64,000 bases of DNA from assembly GCF_950295315.1 (NCBI RefSeq), contig NC_080168.1, forward strand, positions 3,728,574 to 3,792,573. The letters run 5' to 3'. Below are positions 33,190-44,112 of this stretch, one piece after another; the stretch's first letter is position 1, and every line of letters starts with the position of its first letter. Both the position numbers and the translations under genes were made by a program. The stretch is from Erinaceus europaeus (Eukaryota; Chordata; Mammalia; Eulipotyphla; Erinaceidae). Below the pieces are notes generated by a model that made no database searches, had not been told where the DNA came from, and worked only from the letters and a program-made list of their open reading frames with translations.

Positions 33190-33478
33190 GCTGGGCAGTG
33201 GCACACAGGTTAAGGATATAGAATATGAAGGGCAAGGACCTGCTCAAGGATCCTGGTTCAAGCCTCTGACTCCCCACCTGCAGGGGTTTCACTTCACAAG
33301 CCGTGAGGCAGGTCTGTAGGTATCTCTCTCCCTCTCTTTCTTTTCTTTGCCTCTCAATTTCTCTCTGTCCTATCCAATAAAAAAAAAAATGGCCACTAGG
33401 AGCAGTGGATTCATACTGCTGACCCCAAGCCCCAGCGATAAACCTGGGGGCAAAAAAAAAAAAAAAAAAAGGAAGAGA
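33190..33478 (+). mobile_element. SINE-A/B, long form
   Basis: 'gctgggcagtggcacacagg', B box 'ggttcaagcctc', body, 'tcctatccaataaaa' and extension ending 'ataaacctgggggcaaaa' with an 18-nt A-run. Confidence 0.85.
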
Positions 33479-33755
33479 TATTTCTCATTGTTGCACTTTA
33501 AGTATATTGTTCAAGTCTCTCTTACAAAAATCTTCCAATAAATCTTTGAAACATTTTTATATGACTTAGATATTACCTTTAATATTCCCAAAAATTTAAA
33601 CACCTGATTATCTCCTTTTTTATTTCACCACAATTATCTGCATTATCTACTGTCCTATAGCTTTCCACTCTCATAAGCTCACCTCTTCCCTTTAGGGATG
33701 CATGGTTGTAATTTTCCAACTGCCAGCTTCATTTATAGGTTTATTATAATAAGAA
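33479..33755. other. Unique AT-rich DNA
   Basis: No feature recognised. Confidence 0.4.
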
Positions 33756-34001
33756 CACAGTCTACTTTAAAAAAAATTTTTTTTTTTTTTTAGTACTGGA
33801 TAGAGACAGACAGAAATTGAAAAGGAAAGGGAAAATAAAGAGGGAGAGACAGAGACTGACACCTGCAGCCCTGTTTCACTATTCATAAAGTTTCCTCCCT
33901 GCAGGTGGGGGTGGCCAGGGGGTTGAATCTGGGTCCTTGCGCACTGTAATGTGAGCATTTCTTCATCCGGTGTGCCATTGCCTGGCCCCACAGCCTACTT
34001 T
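33756..34001 (-). mobile_element. SINE-B, minus strand, 13-bp TSD
   Basis: Element 33769-33988, ending in the inverted head 'tgccattgcctggcccc'. The flanks are 'cacagtctacttt' and 'cacagcctacttt' (one mismatch). Confidence 0.9.
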
Positions 34002-34006
34002 TTCAA

Positions 34007-34202
34007 GGTCTTTCAGGTATTTTCTCCTTATATTTATATTTAATTAATTAATTAGTTAATTAATTTTTTTACCAGAGCACTTATCAGCTTTGGTTTATGG
34101 TGATGCAGGGGCTTGAACCTGAAACTTTTGCAGCCTCAGACATAAGAGTCTCTTTGCATAACCGTTATATTATTTACCCCTGCCTGGTCTTTCAGGTATT
34201 TT
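34007..34202 (-). mobile_element. SINE-C, minus strand, perfect 17-bp TSD
   Basis: Element 34024-34185, with an inverted (ATTA)n tail and B box 'ggcttgaacctg'. The flanks 34007-34023 and 34186-34202 are both 'ggtctttcaggtatttt'. This copy defines the length of the SINE-C family. Confidence 0.92.
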
Positions 34203-34369
34203 TTAAGATCCAGAAGTCACATACAGAATTGGTGAGGGAAGCATTTCATCGTTTCCTTTTCAGGTCATTCGTCATGGTCTCTCCTACATTTGAATAATGA
34301 AAGTGTGAGAAATGAAAAGTAACTAAATTTGGTAAATAGTCTACCCCTGTAAACTATGATTTTTGCCAT

Positions 34370-34697
34370 GAAAATTTTATAAAGGGAGTCGGGCTGTAGT
34401 GCAGCGGGTTAAGCGCAGGTGGCGCAAAGCACAAGGACCGGCATAAGGATCCCGGTTCAAACCCCGGCTCCCCACCTGCAGGGGAGTCGCTTCACAGGCG
34501 GTGAAGCAGGTCTGCAGGTGTCTGTCTTTCTCTCCTCCTCTCTGTCTTCCCCTCCTCTCTCCATTTCTCTCTGTCCTATCCAACAACGACAACAACAATA
34601 ATAACTACAACAATAAAACAACAAGGGCAACAAAAGGGAATAAGTAAATAAAATAAATATTTAAAAAAAAAAAAAAAAAAAAAGAAAATTTTATAAA
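34370..34697 (+). mobile_element. Young SINE-A, perfect 14-bp TSD
   Basis: Element 34384-34683 with near-consensus head and body and a long A-run. The flanks 34370-34383 and 34684-34697 are both 'gaaaattttataaa'. Confidence 0.93.
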
Positions 34698-35311
34698 AGA
34701 AAAACATAGACTTTCCATACTTTATTGAAAAAACAATGCTAGTGTTTCACAGACCACATCCATCCATAGACTCTGTTAGTTGAATAACGAGAGAAATAGA
34801 GTCAACATTTTCTGACTGTTGAAAGCCAGAAAAACTTACAGATCAAAAACAAAATCGGTCTAATGATGTGTCTTGCATTTAATTTGTATTCAACACAAAT
34901 GGACGAATGGGCTGCATCCTCTTCCAAGCCATCTGAGTAATCAAATATCAGAAACCCAAGAAACATTATATTCAACTTGCCCAAAAAACAAAATATCCAT
35001 TAATGTGGCTCAAGAGCTAAGTCATTAACTCCACGGAGTATTCGATTTATGAAGAGATACGTATCTTTATATAAGCAGCACATACACTCTTGCATTTTAT
35101 TCTCTGTTTACATTTCCTTATTCTCTGTTTACATTTCCTTGACTCACCACGAAGTCCTGAATAAACATAACAACCGAAATTATTAAAAGCAATTTTGCAA
35201 ACAACTGAGAAAATCAATTGCTTCATTAATCACAAATATTCCATTCCAGTGAGTTGGCATCATAAACATAAGTGAGAGTTTTAGTTTCCTAGACAAAACA
35301 CACGATTGGGT
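34698..35311. other. Unique AT-rich DNA with a 21-bp tandem duplication
   Basis: 35099-35119 and 35120-35140 are identical 21-bp units beginning 'attctctgtttacattt'. Nothing else is recognised. Confidence 0.5.
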
Positions 35312-35635
35312 AAAAAGTGAAACTTTGGGGTCGGGCAGTAGCACAGCGGGCTAAGCGCTCCTGGCGCAAAGTACAAGGACCCACCTAAGAATCCCGGTTC
35401 GCAAACCGCCCCCCCCCCCAGCTCCCCACCTGCAGGGGAGTCGCTTCACAGGCGGTGAAGCAGATCTGCAGGTGTCTTTATTTCTCTCCCCCTGTCTTCC
35501 CCTCCTTTGTCCATTTGTCTCTGTCTTAGCTAACAAAGACGACAACAATAACTACAAAAACAATAAAAAACAAAGGCAACAAAAGGAAAAATAAATAAAT
35601 AAATAAATACATATTATTTTAAAAAGTGAAACTTT
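35312..35635 (+). mobile_element. SINE-A, perfect 15-bp TSD
   Basis: Element 35327-35620 with a C-run (35409-35418) just after the B box. The flanks 35312-35326 and 35621-35635 are both 'aaaaagtgaaacttt'. Confidence 0.92.
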
Positions 35636-35924
35636 AATTCAAGAGGGATTTTGGAGCCAGGCAGCTTTGAATAAACATCTGGGTTTTCTTTTAACCAAAT
35701 ACGTTAGTTGCTTTTAAACCATACTTAATGAATATATTTAAATAATTCTAAGAATATAGGAAACAGGAGGGCTTCATAGAAAGATGGACTAGGAAGAAAT
35801 AAGCTGTTTGTTCTCTAAGTCAATGCTGAAAACAATTTAAGAGAATATATATACCCTCCTTGGAACACATGTGTATGAATTGATCAGATTTCACATTCTA
35901 GTTAAAAAACAAAACAAAAATAAA

Positions 35925-36118
35925 AAACTGCCCTATGATCTGAGAAAGCTCCTGTGAATTCTCTAAGCTTTGGTCTCTTCATTTGTGAAGTGAACACAAT
36001 AATAACAGGGGCCATATAGAAAAACAAAGATTTAGAGAGGTCCTCCATGGCGCTGACATGTGTCGGACCTATTGTGAGTGCACTGTCCCTTCTAGCTGTT
36101 ACTATTACCTTTATTTCT
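35925..36118 (+). mobile_element. MIR
   Basis: 'gtctcttcatttgtgaagtg', 'acacaataataacaggggccatatag', 'gtgagtgcactgtcccttct' and 'agctgttactatta' follow the MIR consensus order. Confidence 0.65.
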
Positions 36119-37528
36119 TACCTTTGTCTTTTTGTCACCTACCAGGGTTCTCTTGGCCTGCTTAAAAGTTCAGTGTTTTCACTTGATATCACCCAACTTC
36201 TGATCTTACCTTTTTAAAGAGTGTGATAGGAGATTGTGATTCAGCCTCATAAAGATTGAATCACTGCTTGGACAACTATAAAGAAATCCTGAATGTTACT
36301 CCTATAAGGATATAAAAATATCTCCAAGGAAACTAAGAGCTCATAAGGAAAACACATGTTGCAACTTTTTTTTTCTTTTTGTTTTGTTTTGCCCAGTTAG
36401 GAGAAGTTGCTGCATATTAAACATTCCTGACTGTAATTTGGCATGGCATATGTGGCACTGTAAATATCTCTACATGCAGCATCCTGGTCATTCTTTTCCA
36501 TTTATGAAGAAGGAAAGACTAAAAGAATAAAACGTCTGACCGGCATGATCCTGACAGAAACGTTAAGCACTTGCAAGGGGCCTTTGAGTCCTTGCTCCGT
36601 TGTGTTGATTTATAAATCCTTAGGGATTAGCTACTCATTGAACATTTAAGCCTGGGAAATGCCTTGCATTCGGTTCCAGTTCTTGTTAATAAATGTTAAA
36701 ATACTTATCTAGAAAATTCGGGGCTGATTAGACACAAATCCTAGCCAAAAACAAACAAAACAAAAAAACAAAACCACAACTCTAAGAGCAGCTTTCAAGC
36801 CGGGGAGGTTTTTCTATCTGTTTCAAGAAAGCAGGAAGAGAAGCCTTAATTGTGAAGTACATTTAAATATAAAGACTCCATAGAGTATTCAAGACTTCCT
36901 TATGTGCATTTTCTGTGGGGGAAAAAAATAGGTCTTTCATGGAAAACAAACCCCAACTCCTCCACTCCACTCAGAATTCATAATTATGCTCAATCTGCTG
37001 CTCCTTTTGGCCGGCTTACAGGTTCCTGTTGGCAGGTAGTGAATGCAAAATCATTTTAATGGGAGGTCCCCTGGGAACGGAGCAGAAGTTTTAAGCATTA
37101 CCATCCCACAGATGGAGGGTAGCCAGCTGTTACGGACTCTGGGCATCAGGGTGAGGGTGTCCTCCAAACAGACACTTGTATGTGGATAGCTTCAGGTCAG
37201 CAACCTGAGATGACAGAGGGTCTGCCCTCTGCAAGAGATCGTCAAGTGTGAGGACAAGGAATGGCTGCTGACTGGCTTCAGAGCAGCCAAGCTAGACAGG
37301 AAAGCCTCCTTGCAACAGGGCACTGCCCAGCGTGGGTGCAATGCTGTCTGCTTTCTGCTTGTCCCAGTGCACCAAGGGGTCAGTGTTAATGAGAGTGAGG
37401 CTTCTCAGGAGATAGGACACGCTGAGTCCCCTCAAAGGACCCATTCAAAGCTGCCTTCTTACTCTCTCCATTGCTGCCAAACTGTCTGCGTACCTTAAAG
37501 ATATGGTTACTTGCAGCCTGGGAGTAAG
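36119..37528. promoter_or_regulatory. Unique block; possible conserved non-coding element
   Basis: 1.4 kb without recent insertions. 36500-37030 has balanced composition and low simple-repeat content, which is unusual here. Only cross-species alignment could establish conservation. Confidence 0.2.
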
Positions 37529-37758
37529 AGTTTCTTCTGAGGCTGGGTGGTGATGCACCTGGTTAAGTGTATTCATTGCCATGTGCAAGGACCTGGGTTC
37601 AAGCCCCCCCCTCCTCCCCACTTGTAAGGAGAAAGCTTTACAAGCAGTGAAGCAGGTCTGCAAGTGTCTCTCGGTATCTCTTCCTCCCTATCTCCCTCTT
37701 CCCTCTAAATTTCTCTCTACCCTACCAAAGAAAATATTTTTTAAAAATAGTTTCTTCT
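37529..37758 (+). mobile_element. SINE-B, perfect 10-bp TSD
   Basis: Element 37539-37748. The flanks 37529-37538 and 37749-37758 are both 'agtttcttct'. Confidence 0.9.
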
Positions 37759-38322
37759 AATGTGTGTGTGCACGCTATTTTCTGTTTAAAACCAAATGCA
37801 AGGAAAGTAATACAACCAGTTTCAAGGTAAACTCTTTTGATGGAAATTGTTTGCTCGTTTGTTTATTTAAGCAAATATTTTTAGTGTTTAGGATACTACA
37901 TTATAAGTTATCTGCACTTTCTCAAAGATCAAGCTGTTATTAAAAGTAATTTTATTAGATGTATTTTATTTTTTAAATAAGCTCTCCTGTTGGCTTCTAA
38001 CATTTTACAGAGACATTTCAGCTTTTAAACGGTTTTGCTTAAGTAAAAGACATTTTTGAATGAAAAATACTATTTTCATTCCTGATGTTCTGTGGTATTT
38101 TTGTCATATGTGTGCAAATGTCAATATATATATGTCCTCACAAATATTTGCATGACTTTAATGTATTGAACCTGGAGAAGTGATGCTGAGGGTAACTCAT
38201 GTGATTTGTATAAATGAAGCTTTACCAGATAAACCAGAGTGGTGCTAAGGCCTCCTTCTCTTCCTCTTGCTTATAAAAATGGGTAAGACTGAAAATATTT
38301 TTAAATGAATTAAAATGCTATG
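37759..38322. other. Unique AT-rich DNA
   Basis: No feature recognised. Confidence 0.45.
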
Positions 38323-38450
38323 ATTTATTAAACACTTAGTACATGCAGTGCTCAGGACCCCATGCTGGGCATAGAAAGAGGAACAAAACACAGAACACAG
38401 GATCAGAACACAGTCAGACTTTCTAAGATTCTCCCAGAAAGTAAGAAGAT
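38323..38450 (-). mobile_element. L2 3' end, minus strand
   Basis: 'gatttattaaacacttagta', 'catgctgggcatagaaagagg' and 'aacaaaacacagaacacag' match the inverted L2 3' region in order. Confidence 0.6.
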
Positions 38451-38577
38451 GTGCTTGTCAGCAACCCTGCTACTAAAAACTGTCCAATGTTCCAAGAGCA
38501 GTGCTGAGTGGCACTTTTAACAGCAGCCCGAATGGAAAGTGACACTTCACACCGGGAAAGCTCACAGGGGAAAAATA

Positions 38578-38657
38578 AGAAAGGAAGGAAGGAAGGAAGG
38601 AAGGAAGGAAGGAAGGAAGGAAGGAAGGAAGGAAGGAAGGAAGGAAGGAAGGGAGGG
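38578..38657. repeat. (GGAA)n microsatellite
   Basis: About 18 GGAA units on the plus strand. Confidence 0.97.
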
Positions 38658-38760
38658 ATTATTTATAAAGTTCACAGAACTTGGCCAAGAACCTTAATAA
38701 ACTGGAGACCATAACAACCTGGAGTATTGAGACTTGGAGGCCCTGAAGGATGCTCTTCTT

Positions 38761-38845
38761 TCTCCTCTCCTCTCCTCTCCTCTCCTCTCCTCTCCTCTCC
38801 TCTCCTCTCCTCTCCTCTCCTCTCCTCTCCTCTCCTCTCCTCTCC
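38761..38845. repeat. (CTCTC)n pentanucleotide array
   Basis: About 17 perfect TCCTC units. The frames through it give Ser/Pro/Leu repeats only. Confidence 0.97.
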
Positions 38846-38880
38846 TTTTCTCTCTTCTCTCCTCATTTCATTTTTTACCC

Positions 38881-38940
38881 TCCCTTCCTTCCTTCCTTCC
38901 TTCCTTTCTTTCTTTCTCTCTCTTTCATTCATTCATTCTT
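38881..38940. repeat. (CCTT)n, (CTTT)n and (ATTC)n
   Basis: Adjacent short tetranucleotide arrays on the pyrimidine strand. Confidence 0.95.
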
Positions 38941-39007
38941 TTTTTGCAACCAGGAATTTGTTGTAGCTTTTTCATGTACACATACCATCATAATAAAAAT
39001 ATAAATA

Positions 39008-39290
39008 AAGAGTGCTAGGTGGTATCTTGCCAGGTTGAGCACACAAGTTTCCATGTGCAAGGATCCAGGTTCAAACCCTGATCTCCACCAGCATGGGGGA
39101 AGCTTTGCAAGCTGTGAAGCAGTGGTTGTTGTGGTGGAGTCTCTCTTTCTCTGTTCATCTCTATCTCCCTCACCCCTCTCAATTTCTCTCTGTCTTATCA
39201 AATAAAAAAGAAAGAAATGACCACCTGGAGCTATGGATTCATCCTGCAGGCAACAAGTTCCAGTGATAACCCTGGTGGCAGAAAAAAAAA
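39008..39290 (+). mobile_element. SINE-B head with SINE-A-type extension
   Basis: 'gtgctaggtggtatcttgcc', B box 'ggttcaaaccc', CT body, 'tgtcttatcaaataaa' and extension 'gagctatggattcatcctgc' ending 'aaccctggtggcag'. Confidence 0.82.
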
Positions 39291-39819
39291 GTAAATAAAA
39301 TACATCAGTTTTACTAATAATAAGGAAGGGATTGAACTAACTATTAATAATTAAATTATCAAATTAACAATGGAGCAATTATCCATATACTATACGAATA
39401 CATAGAAACACATTACACATAAAAGTGTAAATGTTCATCCTGCCATGAGTAAATCAGTAAAGAAAAGGGAGAACTGAGCAAGTAGGGATGACTAACGTTG
39501 CATGACAGGAGGCAGACAAGGAACAGCACCAGAGATCCAGAGCACAATAGACTGTTAATTGCTTCAACTGGACTCAGGCGTTTCTACATTGGCTCAAGAT
39601 CAGTTCCCAACATGCAAGCTGATTTCCCTTTAGGCACTGCTTCAGCTTCAGGCTCCAATGTTATCAGCGGTTCTCCTCTAGCAAACTCTACGTCACCGTC
39701 TTCACTGTGCACTCCAAAAGCAAGGAAATACCGAGTAGGCTCTGAAAACTATGATGTGACTTTACACACGTGTTTATAAGCCTGTGGCCTTTGTTCTCAT
39801 TTAATTCTTTAAAAATATT
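39291..39819. other. Unique DNA with a 94-codon open frame
   Basis: 39498-39779 (plus) is open with a mixed, Ser/Arg/Asn-rich predicted peptide. It starts at a TTG, and the first in-frame ATG is near 39612. It lies in no recognised repeat. 'gactaac' and 'gacag' stand just upstream, as in an intron end, but there is no good pyrimidine tract and no clear 5' splice site. I do not recognise a protein family. Confidence 0.3.
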
Positions 39820-40002
39820 TTGTTTATTTATTTTTAATGAAAAAGATAAAGACAGAAAGATATAGAGATAGAGAAAGAAAGCTACAGAAAGAGACCAGAG
39901 CCCTATTTAGCTCTGGTTTATGGTATTGCGAATGATCCTGGGACCTGAGACACTCAGGCATCTAAGTCTTTAAATCACTGTACTGTTTCCCCTGCCCATA
40001 AA
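39820..40002 (-). mobile_element. SINE-C-like element, minus strand
   Basis: A purine-rich segment, then 'tagctctggtttatggtatt', 'atcctgggacctgagacactcaggcatc' and an inverted head near 'ctgtttcccctgccc'. Confidence 0.7.
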
Positions 40003-40067
40003 CCTACATTGTAAGTGTAGATTCATCCTCTAATCAGCAATACTAATGTCCCAAAAATGCTCTTTGG

Positions 40068-40139
40068 GGCTGCAAGATAGCTCACTTTGGTAGAGCACCT
40101 GTGTTGTCTGGCTTCAGGGCTGTGGCATCTATCTATCAC

Positions 40140-40178
<39 letters not shown>

Positions 40179-40200
40179 CCATCTATCTCAGCTTGGAGCA
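40068..40200 (+). mobile_element. SINE-C-type head with (ATCT)n
   Basis: 'ggggctgcaagatagctcac' and 'ggtagagcacctgtgttg' form a tRNA-like head. The (ATCT)n array 40125-40190 replaces the rest. Confidence 0.6.
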
Positions 40201-40344
40201 CTATAGGCCTATCCATTGCAGGAGAAAACAAACAAAGAACAACAACAAACAAATGTTCACACTTTTATCTAGGGCTGTTCTAGGGAAATATTTAACTTGC
40301 ATCATATTTTTCTTTATTCTAAAACATTCTTTTTTGAGAGTCAC

Positions 40345-40470
40345 ATGCATCTTTTTTAATATCATTTTTATTGGGGGATTAATGTTTGACATTCAACAGT
40401 AAATATAGTAGTTTGTATATGTATAACATTTTAGTTTTCCACATCACATTTATCTTACCAGACTAAGACC
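40345..40470 (-). mobile_element. L1 3'UTR fragment, minus strand
   Basis: 'tttttattgggggattaatg' and 'cagtaaatatagtagtttgt' with 'gtataacattttagttttcc' resemble the part of the L1 3'UTR seen inverted at 4060-4110 ('acatgcataatattccccag'). Confidence 0.5.
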
Positions 40471-41694
40471 TTCTCTCTCAGTAAGGTCCACAGAACCCTG
40501 CGATTCACAGGATGCCTTCAAGATATTCTGATACTTCCTAAATTCAGTCCCTAGGGAATAAAAAGTTGCATCTTCCTTCTACCACATTCCTGGATTCAGC
40601 GACATTGCTGAATTGCAAATACTCTTCTTTCTCTGGATAGTCAGAAAAAGAAAATCATCTTAATTTATTATCTGATGTTTTTTTCTTAGCTACTAATGAG
40701 TCTTATCCTGACACCTAAGATGGGGTCCCTCTTTCATCTCCTCTAAAGAGCTTTCCTTCTTTTACTTTTCCTGTCTTCCACTTGGCTTCTCAAAGGGGAC
40801 TTTTATCTATCAAACTAGATAGGACTTGACACTTTGATGCAACTGATCAATGTTTGTGGAGTATTACACAGTTACAAGTCCATTTAATTTTCTCATAACA
40901 ATCTTAATGCAAACCTCTGAGTCCTACTGACTCTACCAAATTCTCCTCTCACTTATCACAACTGACCCTCTCCCCTCTCTCGAGCTCTGGTGTTCTCACT
41001 GGTTTTCCTTCTGATCCTTGACCTTGGCTGGAAATCCCTCTCTTAGCACCTTGCACTGCTTGTTCTCCCTACTCATCCCCCAATTCCTATCCTCCACATA
41101 GCTTCCTGTTTCTTGGCATTAGTATCTGTACTTAGAAGATATAAAACAAGCTCACTTTGTTGGGCTTGGCCAGGGCTTGGACAGGATTGGGTAAAAGATG
41201 AGTCTGAAAGTTACTTAATAAATAATGAGGGCATGACCAAAGCACACTACAACCAACCTGGGGATGTGAACATTCAGAATGTCAAAGTGTCCCTAAATTG
41301 GAGTAAAGTATTACAATTCATATAATAAACTAGAATCCATGAGTTCAAGCTAATTTAAAGAAGTAGAAGAAAAGTAAATGCCAACTGGTAAATGTAGTTG
41401 GCGTGATAGAATTAGAAAATTAACATTTGGAAAATACCAATGAGTTATTCAGACAAACATCATAGGAATTATTGTTATAAAAATAGTGGATGAAAACTTG
41501 AGAAATAATAGCATTTTACAAATTACTGTCCATATGATGCTTACTAATTACACATCTGGAAAATAAATCAATACTGAAAGTCAGCTTTGGGAGTAATAAT
41601 GTTTCCCTGCTAGTTTCCTGATTTTGGAAATTGTAGTGTTGCTTTGTTAGAGAGTGCCCTTTCATTGAAGAAAAAACAAGTGTTTAGAGCTAAA
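40471..41694. other. Unique DNA
   Basis: 1.2 kb with no recognised repeat or gene. The frame 41113-41325 has no domain. Confidence 0.45.
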
Positions 41695-41875
41695 AAGATA
41701 TAGAATTTTGGTCTATACTCTCAGAGGGATAAAGAGTAAAGAAGCTTCCAATGGAGGGGATGGGACACAAAACTCTGGTGGTGGGAACTGTGTGGAATTG
41801 TACCCCTGTTAGCTTACAATCTTGTTAATCAATACTAAATTGCTAGTAATTAATAAATAAATAAATAAATAGAAA
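41695..41875 (+). mobile_element. Terminal part of an old-type L1 3' module
   Basis: 'ctatactctcagagggataaagag' to 'ggaactgtgtggaattgtacccctg', then 'atcaatactaaattgctag' and (AAAT)n. The end resembles the copy at 2.7 kb rather than the 'ttgtcaatgtttcc' type. Confidence 0.8.
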
Positions 41876-41879
41876 AAGT

Positions 41880-42015
41880 GAGACTGGGAGATAGTGCAGT
41901 GGTGAACAGAAGCTTACTTGCAAGGAGTTGCAGACTTCCTCCTTAGCACCATCAGTCATTAGAGTTGAGTGGTACCCTGGTTCAAAATGCATCCATAAAT
42001 TAACAAGAATAAAAG
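41880..42015 (+). mobile_element. Possible SINE-C fragment
   Basis: 'agactgggagatagtgcagtgg' resembles a SINE-C head. The rest is poorly matched. Confidence 0.35.
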
Positions 42016-42019
42016 AGTG

Positions 42020-42185
42020 TTCCTCTCTTCCTACTTGCTCGCCTTTCATATCATTCTCCCATTTCAATTCTCTACATTCTACCCATTGCTACTACTCCAA
42101 ATTTTACCTGTAAACTTCTTGCTTTTGTCACTAGAATATAAGCCCCAGGAGTACATGGGTTGGGTGTGTATAGTTCATCTTTGAA
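42020..42185 (+). mobile_element. Probable L2 3' region
   Basis: 'gtcactagaatataagccccaggag' with the upstream C/T-rich segment matches the L2 order 'actagaatgtaagctccatgag'. Confidence 0.45.
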
Positions 42186-42827
42186 TTGTAGGTGAAACAG
42201 GTTATTTCCAACTCAGTTTCTTTAGCTGCTTCATACAATATCGCCATCCTGAGTTAAGCCAATCCCATGTCCTAGGTGACAAAGCTTTATATGACCCTAT
42301 CCTACTATCTAGACTGTCCCTGAAACTGAATCCTTGGAGAGTAACCTGCCCTGTGAGAATCATTTAATCTTTATTTACATGCCTGTTGGCAAGAAGTCCT
42401 AAGAAAGTTCTATGCGGAGGGTTGAAGTGGCGTTGAGAACCTCGTATCCTATGGAGGATAAGGATGAAAATTTGTTGGAAGGTGAGGTATGCTCATTCTG
42501 GGGAAAGGCCAGACTGTATCCCTGTGACAGCAACAGTCTTCACAAATTAACATTTCCTCAATAAAGGATTCGAAATTGGAATGGTCTGGCGATTAATTCA
42601 AAACACTTGTAATACCTGAAATAAAGAAGTTAGATGGGGTTTGGACAGGTATTTTCAAGATGTTTCATCATTTTGTCTTCAGTCTAGTTATATTATAGGT
42701 GATCATTTTTGTTCTTTTGTATAGAATCAACTCAAATTTAATTCTTACTATAAATGATAAACGTAAGACTTCCAAATAAACATGTAGCCTTGTTGTAAAG
42801 TATTTGTTATACCCATCAAAGATGAAT
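42186..42827. other. Unique DNA
   Basis: No feature recognised. Confidence 0.45.
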
Positions 42828-43112
42828 CCGGGGGAAGGGCAGACAAAGACACACCTCATTAAACATAAAGTTACCATGCACAAGGATCTGAATTCAAGAC
42901 CTCACTCCCCATTTGCATGTGGGAAGCTTCATGAGTGGTGAAACAAGTTCAGCAGGTGTCTCTCTGGCTCCCTCTCTCTGTCTCCCCCCACCCCTCTTTT
43001 CTCAATTTCTGTCTTTTCAATTAAAGGGAAAAAAATGGCCTCCAGGAGTGGTGATTCATCATGTAGGCACAATAACACTAATGACAATAAAAAAGTGATA
43101 ATAATAAAATGT
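42828..43112 (+). mobile_element. SINE-B with partial extension
   Basis: 'gaagggcagacaaagacaca', degenerate B box, 'gggaagcttcatgagtggtg', CT body and 'aatggcctccaggagtggtg', then an AATA-rich end. Confidence 0.75.
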
Positions 43113-43807
43113 GAAGTCGTGAATCCAGTATTTTTGTTAAGTGTGTTATAAATCAGTGAATGGCAGCCAACTATTTAGTAAGCTCTGTCCCACCTGCAAA
43201 TCACAGGTTCACATATTTGCACTTGGTTAGGTTGTCAGAAGGAGTCTCTGGTACTACAGCTCCTGCTTGGAATGACCAACATGGATTAGTCAACCTGGGT
43301 GCACTCCAAAAACTGGCCTAACATGGGGCCATCAGAATTATGCAGCTCCTGCAAAAGGTCACAGAATGTTCTTGGCATTCTATGAGAAGTTCACTATTTT
43401 ACCTTCCTGGTTTAAGGCTAAAAAATGCTTTCTGAGAGTAGCCTCACAGTGATAAGACTTTCAAAAAAAAAAAAACCAAACAAAAAAACATGATTTTCTC
43501 TATAGCCATTCTCAATTCCTCCTACAAAATAGTTGCCCTTCTTGGTGAAAGAGGACAAAACATCTGTGCTTAATATTCCAAAGCCATGGCTTACAGTCAA
43601 ACGGCTGCAATCCTAGTTGGGTGAAAATATAAACCAGTAGCACCTGAAATCCCTTAACTCCTTCCTGCCCCATCACTGAATTTTATGTGGAAAAAAATTA
43701 TACACACACACATGCACAGCGATATCAGGGATTCCCAGTGTGATTCTGCTGTTGACCAGGCAAATATATGATTACCTAAGAAGTCAAGTTGGTTGGGATA
43801 TCTGGGA
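43113..43807. other. Unique DNA
   Basis: No feature recognised. Confidence 0.45.
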
Positions 43808-44033
43808 TATCGGAAAGAGTATGATTTTAGAGATATGCAGATTTGCTTACTAACAGTAGTCCTACTGCTTTATTTGGCTAGCAACTGACCTTGGATCAGT
43901 GCTTTAATCAGATTGGCCTTTCAATGTTTCACTGGCTTTAACTTCTGCCTCTGAAGGACTTAGGGAGGATTAAAAGAGGAAACAGATGTAGACCGCCTAG
44001 CATGCAGTCTGATGTGTAGTCAATGCCCATTGC
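43808..44033 (+). mobile_element. MIR
   Basis: 'gaaagagtatgattttagag', 'caactgaccttggatcagtg', 'gggaggattaaaagaggaaa' and 'cgcctagcatgcagtctgat' are in MIR order. Confidence 0.7.
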
Positions 44034-44112
44034 TTAGAACATGCCTATGGTGTTAGCCTGGCACGTAATAAGAACTCAATAAATATTTGCAGATGAAAGA
44101 ATGAATGAGTGT
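44034..44112 (+). mobile_element. L2 3' terminus
   Basis: 'tagcctggcacgtaataaga', 'actcaataaatatttgcaga' and 'gaaagaatgaatgag' match the classic L2 end. Confidence 0.65.

Noticed and set aside
33019..33319. Cys/Pro/Ala-rich and Gly/Gln-rich open frames
   Set aside because: They come from the GGCA/GGCG array between two SINEs.
34384..34480. Functional tRNA gene
   Set aside because: A- and B-box-like motifs are present, but the segment is the head of a SINE-A with body, tail and TSD.
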